Below, one piece after another: positions 1 through 8,789 of a stretch of 64,000 bases of DNA. The DNA is taken from the NCBI RefSeq assembly GCF_001894985.1, contig NZ_BCXG01000006.1:1-64000 (forward strand). Reading direction: 5' to 3'. Source of the stretch: Rhodococcus tukisamuensis NBRC 100609. GTDB taxonomy: Bacteria > Actinomycetota > Actinomycetes > Mycobacteriales > Mycobacteriaceae. The position numbers and the translations under genes are program-made. Within the stretch, counting starts at the first letter, position 1. Each line of letters starts with the position of its first letter. The notes beneath the pieces are model-generated. The model saw nothing but the letters and a program-made list of their open reading frames with translations. It ran no database searches and had not been told where the DNA came from.

Positions 1-4
1 CTGA
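1..4 (+). other. Probable stop codon of an upstream paralogue
   Basis: The window opens with CTGA. The next 60 bases resemble the 3' flank of the Ig-repeat gene at 218-2836: a GTAGT-CCG stretch followed by a GATGGAGTGCGCC hairpin, as at 2860-2914. I infer that TGA at 2-4 ends a related gene lying just left of the window. The coding part is not visible. Confidence 0.35.
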
Positions 5-33
5 GCGTGGCTAGGTAGTGCCGCACGAGAGAT

Positions 34-70
34 GGAGTGCGCCGTCGGCAGACGGCCGTCGGCGCACTCC
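34..70 (+). terminator. Hairpin after the gene upstream of the window
   Basis: GGAGTGCGCC at 34-43 pairs with GGCGCACTCC at 61-70, with a partly palindromic loop. There is no T-run, as is common for actinobacterial terminators. A matching hairpin follows the Ig-repeat gene at 2878-2914. Confidence 0.55.
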
Positions 71-217
71 GTGGGTTCGATGTGCGGTACCGCGACATCA
101 TGGGCAGATGTCCAGATCGATCGGGTCGAGTGCCCAGAGCCTTCGAATCGTCCCGGTCATTCAGGTAGTACACGGCAATCACCAACGCCGCGTGGCGGCG
201 AGGATCCGGAGATACCA

Positions 218-2836
218 GTGCGTCCATCGATACGTCGCGTTGCGACACCACTGACCGCGGCAGCGGCCGCCGCCGGTCTGATCATGCTGGGCGTGAGTCC
301 GGCCTCGGCAGATCCGGGGTCGACCAGCAACCAGGGCTCGACCAGCAACCTCATCTACAAGAAGAGCGTGGTCGGGGGGACTGCCGGCGCCACCCTGCAC
401 CCCGGCGACACCGTGACCTACAAGAACGAGGTCATCCACAATGGCGGGGTCGAGCGTTACGTCACCAAGATCCGGGACATCCCGCCGGCCGGCTTCGTGT
501 ACCAGAGCGGCTCGGCGACCGGTACCGGTAGCGGTTCCTCCATCTCGCAGCAGGCCGACGGCAGCGTGTTGGCCACGTGCTCTGGTGGTTGCAGCTTCCT
601 GGGCGGCGGATTCGTGGTCAAGAGTGGCCAGTCCCTGAATTACACGGTGACCTACAAGGTGCCGGCCGCCGCTCCTCTGGGTGTGTTCAACAGCGGCATG
701 TTCTTCGACGTGTACACCTTTGGCAGTACACAGGGATTCAACCCGGCCAACGTGAACGTCGAGGTGGTCGCGCCGAACGTGGCCACCACGACAACGCTGT
801 CGGCTCCCGCTCAGGCTGTCACCGGTACGCCGGTCGACCTGACGGCAAACGTCGGACCGGCCAACTCCGTCGGCACCGTGCAGTTCAAGGATGGTGGCGT
901 GAACATCGGTTCGCCGGTTGCGGTTTCGGGTGGTGTGGCGACGTTGTCGCACACATTCGACACGGTCGGCTCGCACTCGATCACTGCGGCGTTCACTGCG
1001 GGCCCCGGATTTGTCAGCTCCACATCTACGGCTTCCGCGGTAACTGTTGCGGCTCCGGCTGTGGCGACCACGACGGATCTGGCGGTTCCCGCGGCTGCTG
1101 TCACCGGTACTGCGGTTGACCTGACCGCGACTGTCGGTCCGGCCAACTCGGTGGGCACGGTGCAGTTCAAGGACGGTGGCGTGAACATCGGTGCGCCGGT
1201 TGCGGTTTCGGGTGGCACTGCGACTCTGTCGCACACGTTCGACACGGTCGGGTCGCGCTCGATCACCGCTGAGTTCGTTGCGGGTGCCGGATTTGTCGGT
1301 TCGACGTCGGCGGCGCATGCGGTCGAGGTGTCGGCTCCGGCGGTGGCGACCACGACGGATCTGGCGGTTCCCGCGGCTGCTGTCACCGGTACTGCCGTTG
1401 ACCTGACCGCGACTGTCGGTCCGGCCAACTCGGTGGGCACGGTGCAGTTCAAGGACGGTGGCGTCGACATCGGTGCGCCGGTTGCGGTTTCGGGTGGCAC
1501 CGCGACTCTGTCGCACACATTCGACACCGTTGGTTCGCATTCGATCACCGCGGCGTTCACGGCTGGTGCGGGCTTCGTCGACTCGGTCTCTGCCGCGCAG
1601 GCGGTGGATGTTGCGGCTCCGGCGGTGGCCACCACGACGGATTTGGCGGTTCCTGCGTCTGCTGTCACCGGTACTGCGGTTGACCTGACCGCGACTGTCG
1701 GTCCTGCGGATGCGGTGGGCACCGTGCAGTTCAAGGACGGTGGCGTGAACATCGGTTCGCCGGTTGCGGTTTCGGGCGGCGTGGCGACGTTGTCGCACAC
1801 GTTCGACACTGTTGCTTCGCATTCGATCACTGCTGAGTTCGTTGCGGGTGCCGGCTTTGTCGGTTCGACGTCGTCCGCGCACGCGGTCGAGGTATCCGCA
1901 CCGATCGTGGAGACCAGCACCATCCTGTCGGCTCCGGCTGACGCCAAGACCGGCACGTCGGTCGATCTGACCGCGACCGTCACCCCGGCCACGGCCACGG
2001 GTTCGGTTCAGTTCAAGGACGGTGGCGTCGACATCGGTGCGCCGGTTGCGGTTTCGGGTGGCACTGCGACCCTGGCCCACACGTTCGACACTGTTGCTTC
2101 GCATTCGATCACCGCTGAGTTCGTTGCGGGTGCCGGCTTCAGCGGGTCCACCTCGGCGGCTTCGGTCGTAGACGTGACCGCTCCGGCCGCGGACACCACT
2201 ACCGTCCTGTCGGCTCCGGTCGACGCCAAGACCGGCACGTCGGTCGATCTGACCGCGACTGTCACCCCGGCCACGGCCACGGGTTCGGTTCAGTTCAAGG
2301 ACGGTGGCGTCGACATCGGTGCGCCGGTTGCGGTTTCGGGTGGCACTGCGACCCTGGCCCACACGTTCGACACTGTTGCCCAGCACAGCATCACCGCGGT
2401 CTTCAGCGGCGGTGCGGGCTTCAACGACTCGACATCCACGGCATCGGTCGTCGACGTGACCGCCCCGGCGGCGAATGACGTGGAGACCTCCACCACGCTC
2501 GACACGATCGGCAGCGTCGCGAAGGGCGACACGGTCGAGCTCAAGGCGACGGTCAACCCGGCCACCGCCAACGGCACCGTGCAGTTCAAGGTCGCCGGTG
2601 TGGCGGTCGGTTCCCCGGTCGCTGTCGTCGACGGCGTGGCGACCGCGTCGCACACCTTCGCCGATGCGGGCACCTTCGCTGTCACGGCGGAGTTCGTCGG
2701 TGCGGAGGGCTTCACCAATTCGGCCGCAGCGCCGCAGTCGGTGACCGTTCCGGGCGTCACCGATCCCGGTGACGGGACGGGCAGCACCGGCAGCCTGGAC
2801 GGACTGGGCAGCCTCACCAGCATCTTCGGGTCCTGA
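218..2836 (+). CDS. Secreted Ig-like repeat protein (seven repeats)
   Basis: Predicted 872-residue exported protein. The GTG at 218 is chosen because GGAG lies about 7 bases upstream and because it gives a clean signal peptide (arginine-rich start, alanine core, ending ASA near residue 30). Residues 40-185 form a DUF11-like domain with the motif PGDTVTY. Seven Ig-like repeats of the Big_3 type begin near residues 188, 282, 376, 470, 564, 658 and 755. The first six have an exact 94-residue (282-bp) period, and each contains a VGTVQFKDGG or TGSVQFKDGG strand and a HTFDTV strand. There is no LPXTG motif or C-terminal membrane helix, so it is released or held non-covalently. Such repeats usually act as surface stalks or adhesins; no function is shown here. 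A long minus-strand frame over the same DNA is a shadow of the repeats. Confidence 0.85.
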   Translation: MRPSIRRVATPLTAAAAAAGLIMLGVSPASADPGSTSNQGSTSNLIYKKSVVGGTAGATLHPGDTVTYKNEVIHNGGVERYVTKIRDIPPAGFVYQSGSATGTGSGSSISQQADGSVLATCSGGCSFLGGGFVVKSGQSLNYTVTYKVPAAAPLGVFNSGMFFDVYTFGSTQGFNPANVNVEVVAPNVATTTTLSAPAQAVTGTPVDLTANVGPANSVGTVQFKDGGVNIGSPVAVSGGVATLSHTFDTVGSHSITAAFTAGPGFVSSTSTASAVTVAAPAVATTTDLAVPAAAVTGTAVDLTATVGPANSVGTVQFKDGGVNIGAPVAVSGGTATLSHTFDTVGSRSITAEFVAGAGFVGSTSAAHAVEVSAPAVATTTDLAVPAAAVTGTAVDLTATVGPANSVGTVQFKDGGVDIGAPVAVSGGTATLSHTFDTVGSHSITAAFTAGAGFVDSVSAAQAVDVAAPAVATTTDLAVPASAVTGTAVDLTATVGPADAVGTVQFKDGGVNIGSPVAVSGGVATLSHTFDTVASHSITAEFVAGAGFVGSTSSAHAVEVSAPIVETSTILSAPADAKTGTSVDLTATVTPATATGSVQFKDGGVDIGAPVAVSGGTATLAHTFDTVASHSITAEFVAGAGFSGSTSAASVVDVTAPAADTTTVLSAPVDAKTGTSVDLTATVTPATATGSVQFKDGGVDIGAPVAVSGGTATLAHTFDTVAQHSITAVFSGGAGFNDSTSTASVVDVTAPAANDVETSTTLDTIGSVAKGDTVELKATVNPATANGTVQFKVAGVAVGSPVAVVDGVATASHTFADAGTFAVTAEFVGAEGFTNSAAAPQSVTVPGVTDPGDGTGSTGSLDGLGSLTSIFGS
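779..2750 (+). repeat. 282-bp coding repeats in the Ig-like gene
   Basis: Near-identical units begin at 779, 1061, 1343, 1625, 1907 and 2189, exactly 282 bp apart, with a seventh at about 2480. Several stretches of 40 bases or more are identical between units, for example the block encoding FKDGGV and PVAVSGG. In-frame recombination could change repeat number without breaking the reading frame. Confidence 0.9.
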
Positions 2837-2877
2837 TCCGCGGGTGATCCGGGCGAAGTAGTACCGGCACCGAAGAT

Positions 2878-2914
2878 GGAGTGCGCCGTCGACACACAGT
2901 CGGCGGCGCACTCC
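2878..2914 (+). terminator. Hairpin after the Ig-repeat gene
   Basis: GGAGTGCGCC at 2878-2887 pairs with GGCGCACTCC at 2905-2914, about 40 bases after the stop codon. It has the same stem as the hairpin at 34-70. Confidence 0.6.
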
Positions 2915-2938
2915 GGCGTGTACGGAGGCGAGCGGGGG

Positions 2939-3220
2939 CTAGACGCCGGCGGTCAGTGCGACGGCGAGGGGAACGACCGTCAGGAAGCACAGGGCGGCGA
3001 CGAACAGCGCGATGACGCCGACGCGGTTCCAGCCTCCTCGGGCCCCGCTGGCAGCGGTAACCATCAGGACGAACCCGATGCAGACGGAACCAATTGTGAC
3101 GATCACGGACATGTCCAGCATGTGGTGGATTCTGCCCGGTCGGCCCCGGTGCTCGACGTCCGGCCGCCCCTTCCAGCCGCCCCGGCCGGATGACAGTTCG
3201 GTCCGCCAGGCGAATGTCAT
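2939..3220 (-). CDS. Small two-helix membrane protein
   Basis: A short frame encodes 93 residues from the ATG at 3220, or 60 from the ATG at 3121. The C-terminal part has two hydrophobic segments, one running from SVIVTIGSVC through FVLMVTAA and one from VGVIALFVAALCFL onward, separated by a short GARGGWNR turn. This is the pattern of a small integral membrane protein. The start is uncertain because neither site has a strong ribosome binding site. It is convergent with the Ig-repeat gene and divergent from the cutinase gene. I do not recognise a family. Confidence 0.5.
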   Translation of the reverse strand: MTFAWRTELSSGRGGWKGRPDVEHRGRPGRIHHMLDMSVIVTIGSVCIGFVLMVTAASGARGGWNRVGVIALFVAALCFLTVVPLAVALTAGV

Positions 3221-3329
3221 ATCTCTGAGGTAACTTCCCCTTACCGTTTGTGCATCATTTGGGTACGTCCGACGGCAGAATGGCACACGCCGCAGCCTGG
3301 ATTCGGATATGAGTGAGGGGTCAGCTCCA

Positions 3330-4247
3330 ATGCGCCTGAAGAAGATCGTTGCCGTCGCCGCTGCCTCCGCGGCCGCCGCCGGAATGTTGGCATCCGGTGC
3401 GGTGGCGCAAGCCGCACCCCAGGGCGAGTGCCCCACGATGTACGTCGTTGCCATTCCCGGAACGTGGGAGACCTCGACCGCGGCGGACCGGGCCCCGACA
3501 CCGGGCATGTTGGCCGGGGTCACCGACCGACTCCGCGGGACGGACATCCGCACCGACTACGTCACCTATGCGGCCACGGCCTTCCCTTGGGAGGGGGATG
3601 TGTACGGCGCGTCGAAGAAGCAGGCCCACGACAACGCGCGCGGCATGCTCGAGGCGATGCAGCAGCGTTGTGGGGACACCAAGTTCGGGATCATCGGTTA
3701 CAGCCAGGGTGCGGACGCCGCGGGTGATCTGGCCTCCGAGATCGGCACCGGCACGAGCACCATCCGCCCGGAGAAGGTCGCGGCCGTCGGCCTGCTGTCC
3801 GACCCGCGACGCTCCGCGAGCGACGCCCTGATCGGCCCCCGAGTGCCCGGCGACGGCGCCGGTGGCGCGCGGATCGGCGGCTTCGGTTGGATCAGTGACC
3901 GGACGGTGACCTTCTGCGCCGAGGGCGACCTGTACTGCTCCACGGAGGACGACGACTACGTGACCCGGCTGGCGGGCTTCGCCGCTCAGAACTCCGACGC
4001 GGGGTCCTCGGACACCCCGCGGTCAGGTGCCGAGGCCCGCGAAATCTGGAACGACCTGAACATGGCCGGCGGCATCCCCGCGCTGCAGGGCCAGTTGACC
4101 GATGACGCCAACGAGAAGCGGGTCGCGCAGCTCGCCCAGTTCTACGGGTCGGGCGCACACCAGACCTACCAGGGCTATGCCGTCGACAGTGCCGGCAACA
4201 CGCCGGCCACCTGGCTCGCGACCTGGCTGCGGGACAAGGCCGCCTGA
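3330..4247 (+). CDS. Secreted cutinase-family esterase
   Basis: A 305-residue alpha/beta hydrolase of the cutinase family (PF01083), which hydrolyses carboxylic esters outside the cell; mycobacterial relatives are the Culp enzymes. The ATG at 3330 follows GAGGGGT and gives an alanine-rich signal peptide ending near AQAAP at residue 30. The nucleophile is Ser125 in GYSQG (123-127). The CAEGDLYC segment (196-203) supplies the usual Asp200 between two cysteines, and His277 lies in GSGAHQTY, completing a Ser-Asp-His triad. It is longer than classical cutinases of about 220 residues and matches the longer actinobacterial group. It is followed on the same strand by an ABM-domain gene. Confidence 0.85.
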   Translation: MRLKKIVAVAAASAAAAGMLASGAVAQAAPQGECPTMYVVAIPGTWETSTAADRAPTPGMLAGVTDRLRGTDIRTDYVTYAATAFPWEGDVYGASKKQAHDNARGMLEAMQQRCGDTKFGIIGYSQGADAAGDLASEIGTGTSTIRPEKVAAVGLLSDPRRSASDALIGPRVPGDGAGGARIGGFGWISDRTVTFCAEGDLYCSTEDDDYVTRLAGFAAQNSDAGSSDTPRSGAEAREIWNDLNMAGGIPALQGQLTDDANEKRVAQLAQFYGSGAHQTYQGYAVDSAGNTPATWLATWLRDKAA

Positions 4248-4374
4248 CCCGCGGGGTCGGCTGCGGTCGGAATTCCGCAGCCGACAGCGGTGTCGATAGT
4301 CGAGACACCCAGCCCCGGTGCTGGATACGGTTGCTCGCGCTGCCGCGCGGCGGCCGTCAAGAAGGGAACACCAG

Positions 4375-4668
4375 ATGTCTGATCTCCACGTAGTTGCCAC
4401 GATCGTCGCGAAGGCCGGTTCCGAGGACGAGGTGCGGTCGGCGCTGTCGTCGCTGGCCGCGGCCAGCCGAGAGGAGGCCGGCTGCGTCTCCTACGACCTC
4501 TTCGAGTCCGCAGGTGCGCCCGGCACCTTCGTCACCGTCGAGATCTGGGCTGATCAGCAGGCGCTGCAGGCGCACGTGACGTCGCCGCACTTCACTGCCG
4601 CGGCCGGTTCGTTCGGTGCGCACCTCGCCGGTGCCCCGCAGATCCACACCTTGACGCCGGTCGCCTAG
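4375..4668 (+). CDS. ABM-domain monooxygenase-like protein
   Basis: A 97-residue protein of the antibiotic biosynthesis monooxygenase (ABM, PF03992) dimeric alpha-beta barrel type. It contains the typical core SREEAGCVSYDLFES followed by FVTVEIWADQQALQAH and a conserved HVTSPHF segment. Relatives act as small cofactor-free monooxygenases, quinol monooxygenases or heme-degrading enzymes; the substrate cannot be read from the sequence. The ATG at 4375 is preceded by GAAGGGA at good spacing. Confidence 0.8.
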   Translation: MSDLHVVATIVAKAGSEDEVRSALSSLAAASREEAGCVSYDLFESAGAPGTFVTVEIWADQQALQAHVTSPHFTAAAGSFGAHLAGAPQIHTLTPVA

Positions 4669-4805
4669 CCGAAAGGGCACCGTCCGGGGTGCTGATCTAC
4701 TAGCGTGATCCCGCTCGGCCCGTTGCTCACCGGGTGGGCGCCGAGCGGGGCACGCGTCTGTGGCCGGACAGGGCCACATGACCGGGAGCGAGGAGGATCG
4801 CCGCC

Positions 4806-6131
4806 ATGCGACTGTCAGGTGACTCGGCCTCGGCCGCCCGCGATCTGGTGCTGGCGCTGGCCTCGGTGATGGAGGTGCGGAGCGAGGAACTCCAGGCGCG
4901 GGTGATCGACCGGCTGACCTCCGAGATGGAAGAGGCGCGAGATCCGCTGATCGCGTCGATGCAGGCCGCCGCCACCATGGAGTCGATGGCGTCGATCCGC
5001 GAGATCCTGCAGGGCAGGTTGGAGGCTGGGCGCACCGATGCACCGGCGGCCGCGCTCGAGCACGTGCGGCGGCTCGCCCAGCGCGGTGTCGCCCCGTCCG
5101 CGTTGGAGCGGGCCAACCGGCTGTCCTCCGACACCGTGATGCGGTGGTGCTTCGAGCAGATGGAACTGCTCACCGATGACGCGGCGGTGATCGCCCAGGC
5201 CGCGGTGCTGATCATGACCGACTCCGCCGGCTACGCGGATCGGGTGGCTCACCAGTTGGCGAGCGCCTTCGAGTCCGAGCGTGAATTGTGGCAGCGCAGC
5301 AGTAACGCCGCCCGTGAGAGCTGTATCGGGCAGCTCCTCGCGGGCCGGGAGGTCGACGTGCACACCGCCGAACTCACCCTCGGGTACCGGCTGTCGCAGC
5401 GGCATCTGGCCATCGCGGTGTGGACCGCCGAGACGCAGTCCCGCGACGACCAGATGAAGTTTCTCGAGCGTTCGGTGGGCGCCCTCGCGGAGCGGCTCGG
5501 ATGCGCCGGCCCACCGCTGGTCCTGCCCCGCGCCGACAACGAGGTGTGGGCATGGTTGCCCGTCGGGCCGTCGGCCGACATCTCGGTGATCGGATCGGTC
5601 GTGGCGGGCTGGGAGCGACTGGTCAAGGTCGCGGTCGGGGCGCCGGCGGACGGTGTGACCGGATTCCGGCGCACCCACCAGCAGGCGATGTCCGCGCAGG
5701 TGGTGGCCCAGAACTCGGCGCGCCCCGGCCCGCTTGTCGTCTCCAGTACGGATGTCGGGCCGATCGCCCTGATGTGTGCGGACATGCCGGCCGCGCGAAG
5801 TTGGGTGCGCGACGTGCTCGGCCCGCTGGCCGTGGAGGATGTCGCGAGCGAGCGCCTGCGCGAGACGATCCGCGTGTTCCTGGCCAACGGTTCGAGCTAC
5901 ACCGCGACAGCGGACCAGCTGAACATGCACAAGAACTCGGTGGTGTACCGGCTCCGCAAGGCGGAGGACCAGCTCGGACACAAGCTCCGCGACGGCCGCC
6001 TCGACCTCGAGGTCGCGTTGGCTCTGTGCCATTGGCTCGGCGCGGCGGTGCTCGGGGCGGGTCCGGACGGGCCCGCCCCGGCGCGGATGGCTAGTGGGCG
6101 GCACTCGCCGGTTCCGGCGTCGCCGTCCTGA
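4806..6131 (+). CDS. PucR/CdaR-type transcriptional regulator
   Basis: A 441-residue regulator. The C-terminal 60 residues form the PucR helix-turn-helix (HTH_30), with the motif FLANGSSYTATADQLNMHKN followed by SVVYRLRKAEDQLG. The middle region (about 160-340) matches the degenerate GGDEF-like domain usual in this family, and the helical N-terminus is probably a sensing domain. The start has AGGAGG about 10 bases upstream. Relatives control purine, amino acid or sugar catabolism, or respond to hydrophobic compounds. It is convergent with the esterase gene and the two coding regions overlap by 41 bp at their 3' ends. Confidence 0.85.
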   Translation: MRLSGDSASAARDLVLALASVMEVRSEELQARVIDRLTSEMEEARDPLIASMQAAATMESMASIREILQGRLEAGRTDAPAAALEHVRRLAQRGVAPSALERANRLSSDTVMRWCFEQMELLTDDAAVIAQAAVLIMTDSAGYADRVAHQLASAFESERELWQRSSNAARESCIGQLLAGREVDVHTAELTLGYRLSQRHLAIAVWTAETQSRDDQMKFLERSVGALAERLGCAGPPLVLPRADNEVWAWLPVGPSADISVIGSVVAGWERLVKVAVGAPADGVTGFRRTHQQAMSAQVVAQNSARPGPLVVSSTDVGPIALMCADMPAARSWVRDVLGPLAVEDVASERLRETIRVFLANGSSYTATADQLNMHKNSVVYRLRKAEDQLGHKLRDGRLDLEVALALCHWLGAAVLGAGPDGPAPARMASGRHSPVPASPS

Positions 6132-7185
6132 TGAAGTAGGCGACCTCCTCGATCGCCCGCTGCGCTTCCGGCACCAGGTCGGCCGCCGCCTGGAACACGT
6201 GCACCTGGTGGCGCCACACCTGGAGCTCGCAGGGCACGCCCGCCTCGGCGAGACGATCGGCCATCAGTTCGGAATCCGGCAGCAGCAGTTCGTGCGACCC
6301 GACCTGGATCAGCACCGGCGGCAGGCCCCGCAGGTCGCTGTCGACCGGGCACAGGCGCAATCGGTCGCGGCTCGACGCCGACCGGGAGTCGCGCAGGCCG
6401 GAGATCCGGGCGAGTTCGTCGAGCGCATTGCTCGGGAGCATGGCGTCGCGACCGGCATTGCGGTGTCCGGTCTTGCGGGCGGGGTCCATCTCGGTCAGCG
6501 GTGAGAGCGCCACGATGCCGGCCGGACCGGGCAGGCCCTGTGCGCGGATCGCGAGCGGGACCATGAAGGACAGGTAGCCGCCCGCCGAGTCCCCGGCGAT
6601 CACGATCTGGTCGGGCCGGTAACCCTTGGCCAGCAGCCAGCGGTAGCCGTCGACCCCGTCGTCGACGGCATCGCTGATGCTGTGGTCGGGGAGCATGCGG
6701 TAGTCGACCATCAGCACGGGCGCCTGCGCGGCGGCCGAGATCCGCGAGACCAGACGCTGGTGGGTGCCGACCCCGCAGAACATGAATCCGCCACCGTGCA
6801 GGTAGAGGACGACGCGGTCGTCGTCGGCGCCGTCCGCTCGGAGCCACTGCGCGTTGCAGTGGTCGAGCAGGATGGTGTGGCTGCGGGTCCCCTCGATCGG
6901 TGGGTGGACCCGGGCGCTCACGTCGTCGAGGAACTTCATCGGCCAGGGCAGGGCCGACGCCTTCGCCCACATCGAGATGACCGGGCGGACCGTCATCCGC
7001 AACGTGTGGGCCAACAGGTGCGACTGCACGCTGGTGCTGCGGATGTCCTGGCGGTCCACCGTCGTCGGGAGGTGGCCCGGGAAGGGCGTCGCGGCGCCAC
7101 CCATGAACGGCACTGCCGCCGCCCCGAACTCGCGGTTGCCGACATTGACAAATTCCACAACTTCATTGCTGGTCACGTGGGACAT
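6091..7185 (-). CDS. HSL-type alpha/beta hydrolase (esterase/lipase)
   Basis: A 364-residue alpha/beta hydrolase-3 family enzyme, related to hormone-sensitive lipase and mycobacterial Lip proteins. It has the oxyanion-hole motif HGGG at 130-133 and the nucleophile Ser200 in GDSAGG. An aspartate follows in GSHELLLPDSE and a histidine in HQVHVF, giving a full catalytic triad. It should hydrolyse short or medium acyl esters in the cytoplasm. The stop lies inside the 3' end of the PucR gene. Its 5' flank is 227 bp and carries two 15-bp direct repeats that could be operator sites. Confidence 0.85.
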   Translation of the reverse strand: MSHVTSNEVVEFVNVGNREFGAAAVPFMGGAATPFPGHLPTTVDRQDIRSTSVQSHLLAHTLRMTVRPVISMWAKASALPWPMKFLDDVSARVHPPIEGTRSHTILLDHCNAQWLRADGADDDRVVLYLHGGGFMFCGVGTHQRLVSRISAAAQAPVLMVDYRMLPDHSISDAVDDGVDGYRWLLAKGYRPDQIVIAGDSAGGYLSFMVPLAIRAQGLPGPAGIVALSPLTEMDPARKTGHRNAGRDAMLPSNALDELARISGLRDSRSASSRDRLRLCPVDSDLRGLPPVLIQVGSHELLLPDSELMADRLAEAGVPCELQVWRHQVHVFQAAADLVPEAQRAIEEVAYFIRTATPEPASAAH

Positions 7186-7344
7186 CCTTGGACTTCGCAG
7201 GGAACGCGATCGTCATCGGTGCGCATGGTGCGTTGTCGATTTGCGCGGTCGTTATGTGATGGCGGTCACTGGCATTCCCAAGGAGCGTAGGTCGGATCCC
7301 CAGGCCTGCCACCGGGCTGACCGCACGAGAATTCGCCCCGCGTC

Positions 7345-7381
7345 TGTACCGAGCGTCCAGTACGTGTGTACCGAGCGTCCA
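7345..7381 (-). promoter_or_regulatory. Paired 15-bp direct repeats upstream of the esterase gene
   Basis: TGTACCGAGCGTCCA occurs at 7345-7359 and again at 7367-7381, exactly 22 bp apart, or about two helical turns. It lies about 160-196 bp upstream of the esterase start, in the gap between that gene and the histidine phosphatase gene. The arrangement suggests an activator or repressor binding site. No regulator is identified. Confidence 0.5.
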
Positions 7382-7412
7382 ACTTCGGTACTTTTCGTCG
7401 TTTCCTGCCGGA

Positions 7413-8027
7413 TTACGACGGCCGTCGCGAGGTCAGCAGGTCGCGCACGTGGCCGGTCTCGTTGACCGAGGCAGTTCGCGTACTGCCGTTGCGCGAGATC
7501 AGCACCCGCGTCACCGACGTGTAGTCGATCGGGAAGGTCAGCGGCCGTTCGAGCCCGAGCAGGTGCTGCAGGTACACGTTGATCACGCCGCCGTGCGCGA
7601 ACACCGCGACGGTGTCCTCGTGGTGAGCGGCGTCGACGATGCGGCCGAACCCGGCCAGGACGCGGGCCCGGAAGGCCGGTTCGTCGACGAAGTCCGGTAG
7701 ATGCCCCGCGAGAATCTGAGCGTAGGCATCCGGCGCGATGTCCTTGGCCTCGTGGATGGGGATGTAGTGCGAGCGACCGTGGTCGTACTCGGCGAGTCCC
7801 GGGTCGATGCCGACGGGCAGGCCGAGGGCCTCGGCCACCGGGGCCGCGGTGGCCAACGCGCGCCGCTGGGGGCTGCTGACCAGGGTGGAGACCTGGTACG
7901 GGGCGAGCGCCAGCGGCAGGCGCTTGGCCTGTTCGGTGCCCTCGGGCGTCAGCGCGGGGTCCGCGACGCCGTCGTCGGTGGCGAGGACACGTTCGGGCAG
8001 GGCATGTCGGACCAGGAGCAGTTGCAC
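7413..8027 (-). CDS. Histidine phosphatase family protein
   Basis: A 204-residue protein of the phosphoglycerate mutase-like histidine phosphatase superfamily. The N-terminus LLLVRHALPE carries the catalytic RH(G/A) motif with the phospho-accepting histidine at residue 8. SSPQRRALATAAPVAE follows the family pattern, and the second catalytic histidine lies in VFAHGGVINVY. Substrates range from sugar phosphates to proteins and cannot be assigned. It sits about 10 bp downstream of the DUF998 gene and may be cotranscribed with lysX. Confidence 0.85.
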   Translation of the reverse strand: MQLLLVRHALPERVLATDDGVADPALTPEGTEQAKRLPLALAPYQVSTLVSSPQRRALATAAPVAEALGLPVGIDPGLAEYDHGRSHYIPIHEAKDIAPDAYAQILAGHLPDFVDEPAFRARVLAGFGRIVDAAHHEDTVAVFAHGGVINVYLQHLLGLERPLTFPIDYTSVTRVLISRNGSTRTASVNETGHVRDLLTSRRPS

Positions 8028-8036
8028 CAGGTCACC

Positions 8037-8789
8037 CTAGCCACATGGCGTTGAACGTTTCACGTGGAACCCTGTCCGTCGCTCCCATGCCGCGATCAGG
8101 GCCAGGTAGACGAGCCAGCCGGTGACCGCGACCAGTTGCAGGCGTTGGGCGTAGCCGAGCAGCCAGACCTCGTCCCCGCGGCCGTCCATGTCGATGGCGA
8201 AGAGTGTCCACGCGTTGCCGACCAGGTACGTCACCACCACCGCCAGCCCGCCCCAGCGGGTCCAGCGCGGCCAGTCGTAGCGGAAGGACGCGACGATGAA
8301 GGCGAACACCGAGACCGCGGCGGCGGTCGCGGCGATCGTGCTGGTCGAGGCGTGCAGGAAGCGGGACTCGTCGAGCAGGCCGGCCTGCTCGCGTGCCGCA
8401 CAGGCGGCGCTGGCGTGGGCGGCGCAGTCCAGTGGCATCCGGGAGTCCAGGATCGTCGCGACGGCGAACACCCCGAGGCCGACCCAGCCGACTGTGGTCA
8501 GCGGCCGGCGCGGCCGCAGCCACAGCGCGAGCAGCGCCGCGGCGGTGAGCACGATGCCGGTCAGCAGGTCGCCGGTCCGGTAGAACAGGCCCCACGGCTG
8601 GTCCAGTGCGGCCAGTTCGCTGGCGTAGGCGCGGGACTGGTCGAGGTGCGAGCTCAGGAACCAGCCGAGCAGCCACGTCGAGTACAGCACCGGGCCGAGC
8701 GCCAGCAACGCCACCAGCAGCGTCCGCTCCCGGTGTCGCCCGTCGCGGTCGGTCGCCTCGACGGGTGACGCCGTGACACCGTCGGTCAT
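8037..8789 (-). CDS. DUF998-like membrane protein
   Basis: A 250-residue integral membrane protein with about six hydrophobic helices, among them [20 protein letters not shown] and [15 protein letters not shown]. It resembles the DUF998 family of unknown function. Its ATG overlaps the lysX stop (ATGA), so translation is probably coupled and it may act in the same membrane-lipid process. A 1546-codon frame over this gene and lysX is only a shadow upstream of this ATG. Confidence 0.75.
   Translation of the reverse strand: MTDGVTASPVEATDRDGRHRERTLLVALLALGPVLYSTWLLGWFLSSHLDQSRAYASELAALDQPWGLFYRTGDLLTGIVLTAAALLALWLRPRRPLTTVGWVGLGVFAVATILDSRMPLDCAAHASAACAAREQAGLLDESRFLHASTSTIAATAAAVSVFAFIVASFRYDWPRWTRWGGLAVVVTYLVGNAWTLFAIDMDGRGDEVWLLGYAQRLQLVAVTGWLVYLALIAAWERRTGFHVKRSTPCG

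Noticed and set aside
179-2911. A 910-codon open frame on the minus strand
   Set aside because: It is antisense to the Ig-like repeats, has a repetitive arginine-rich composition and arises from the GC-rich repeat structure.
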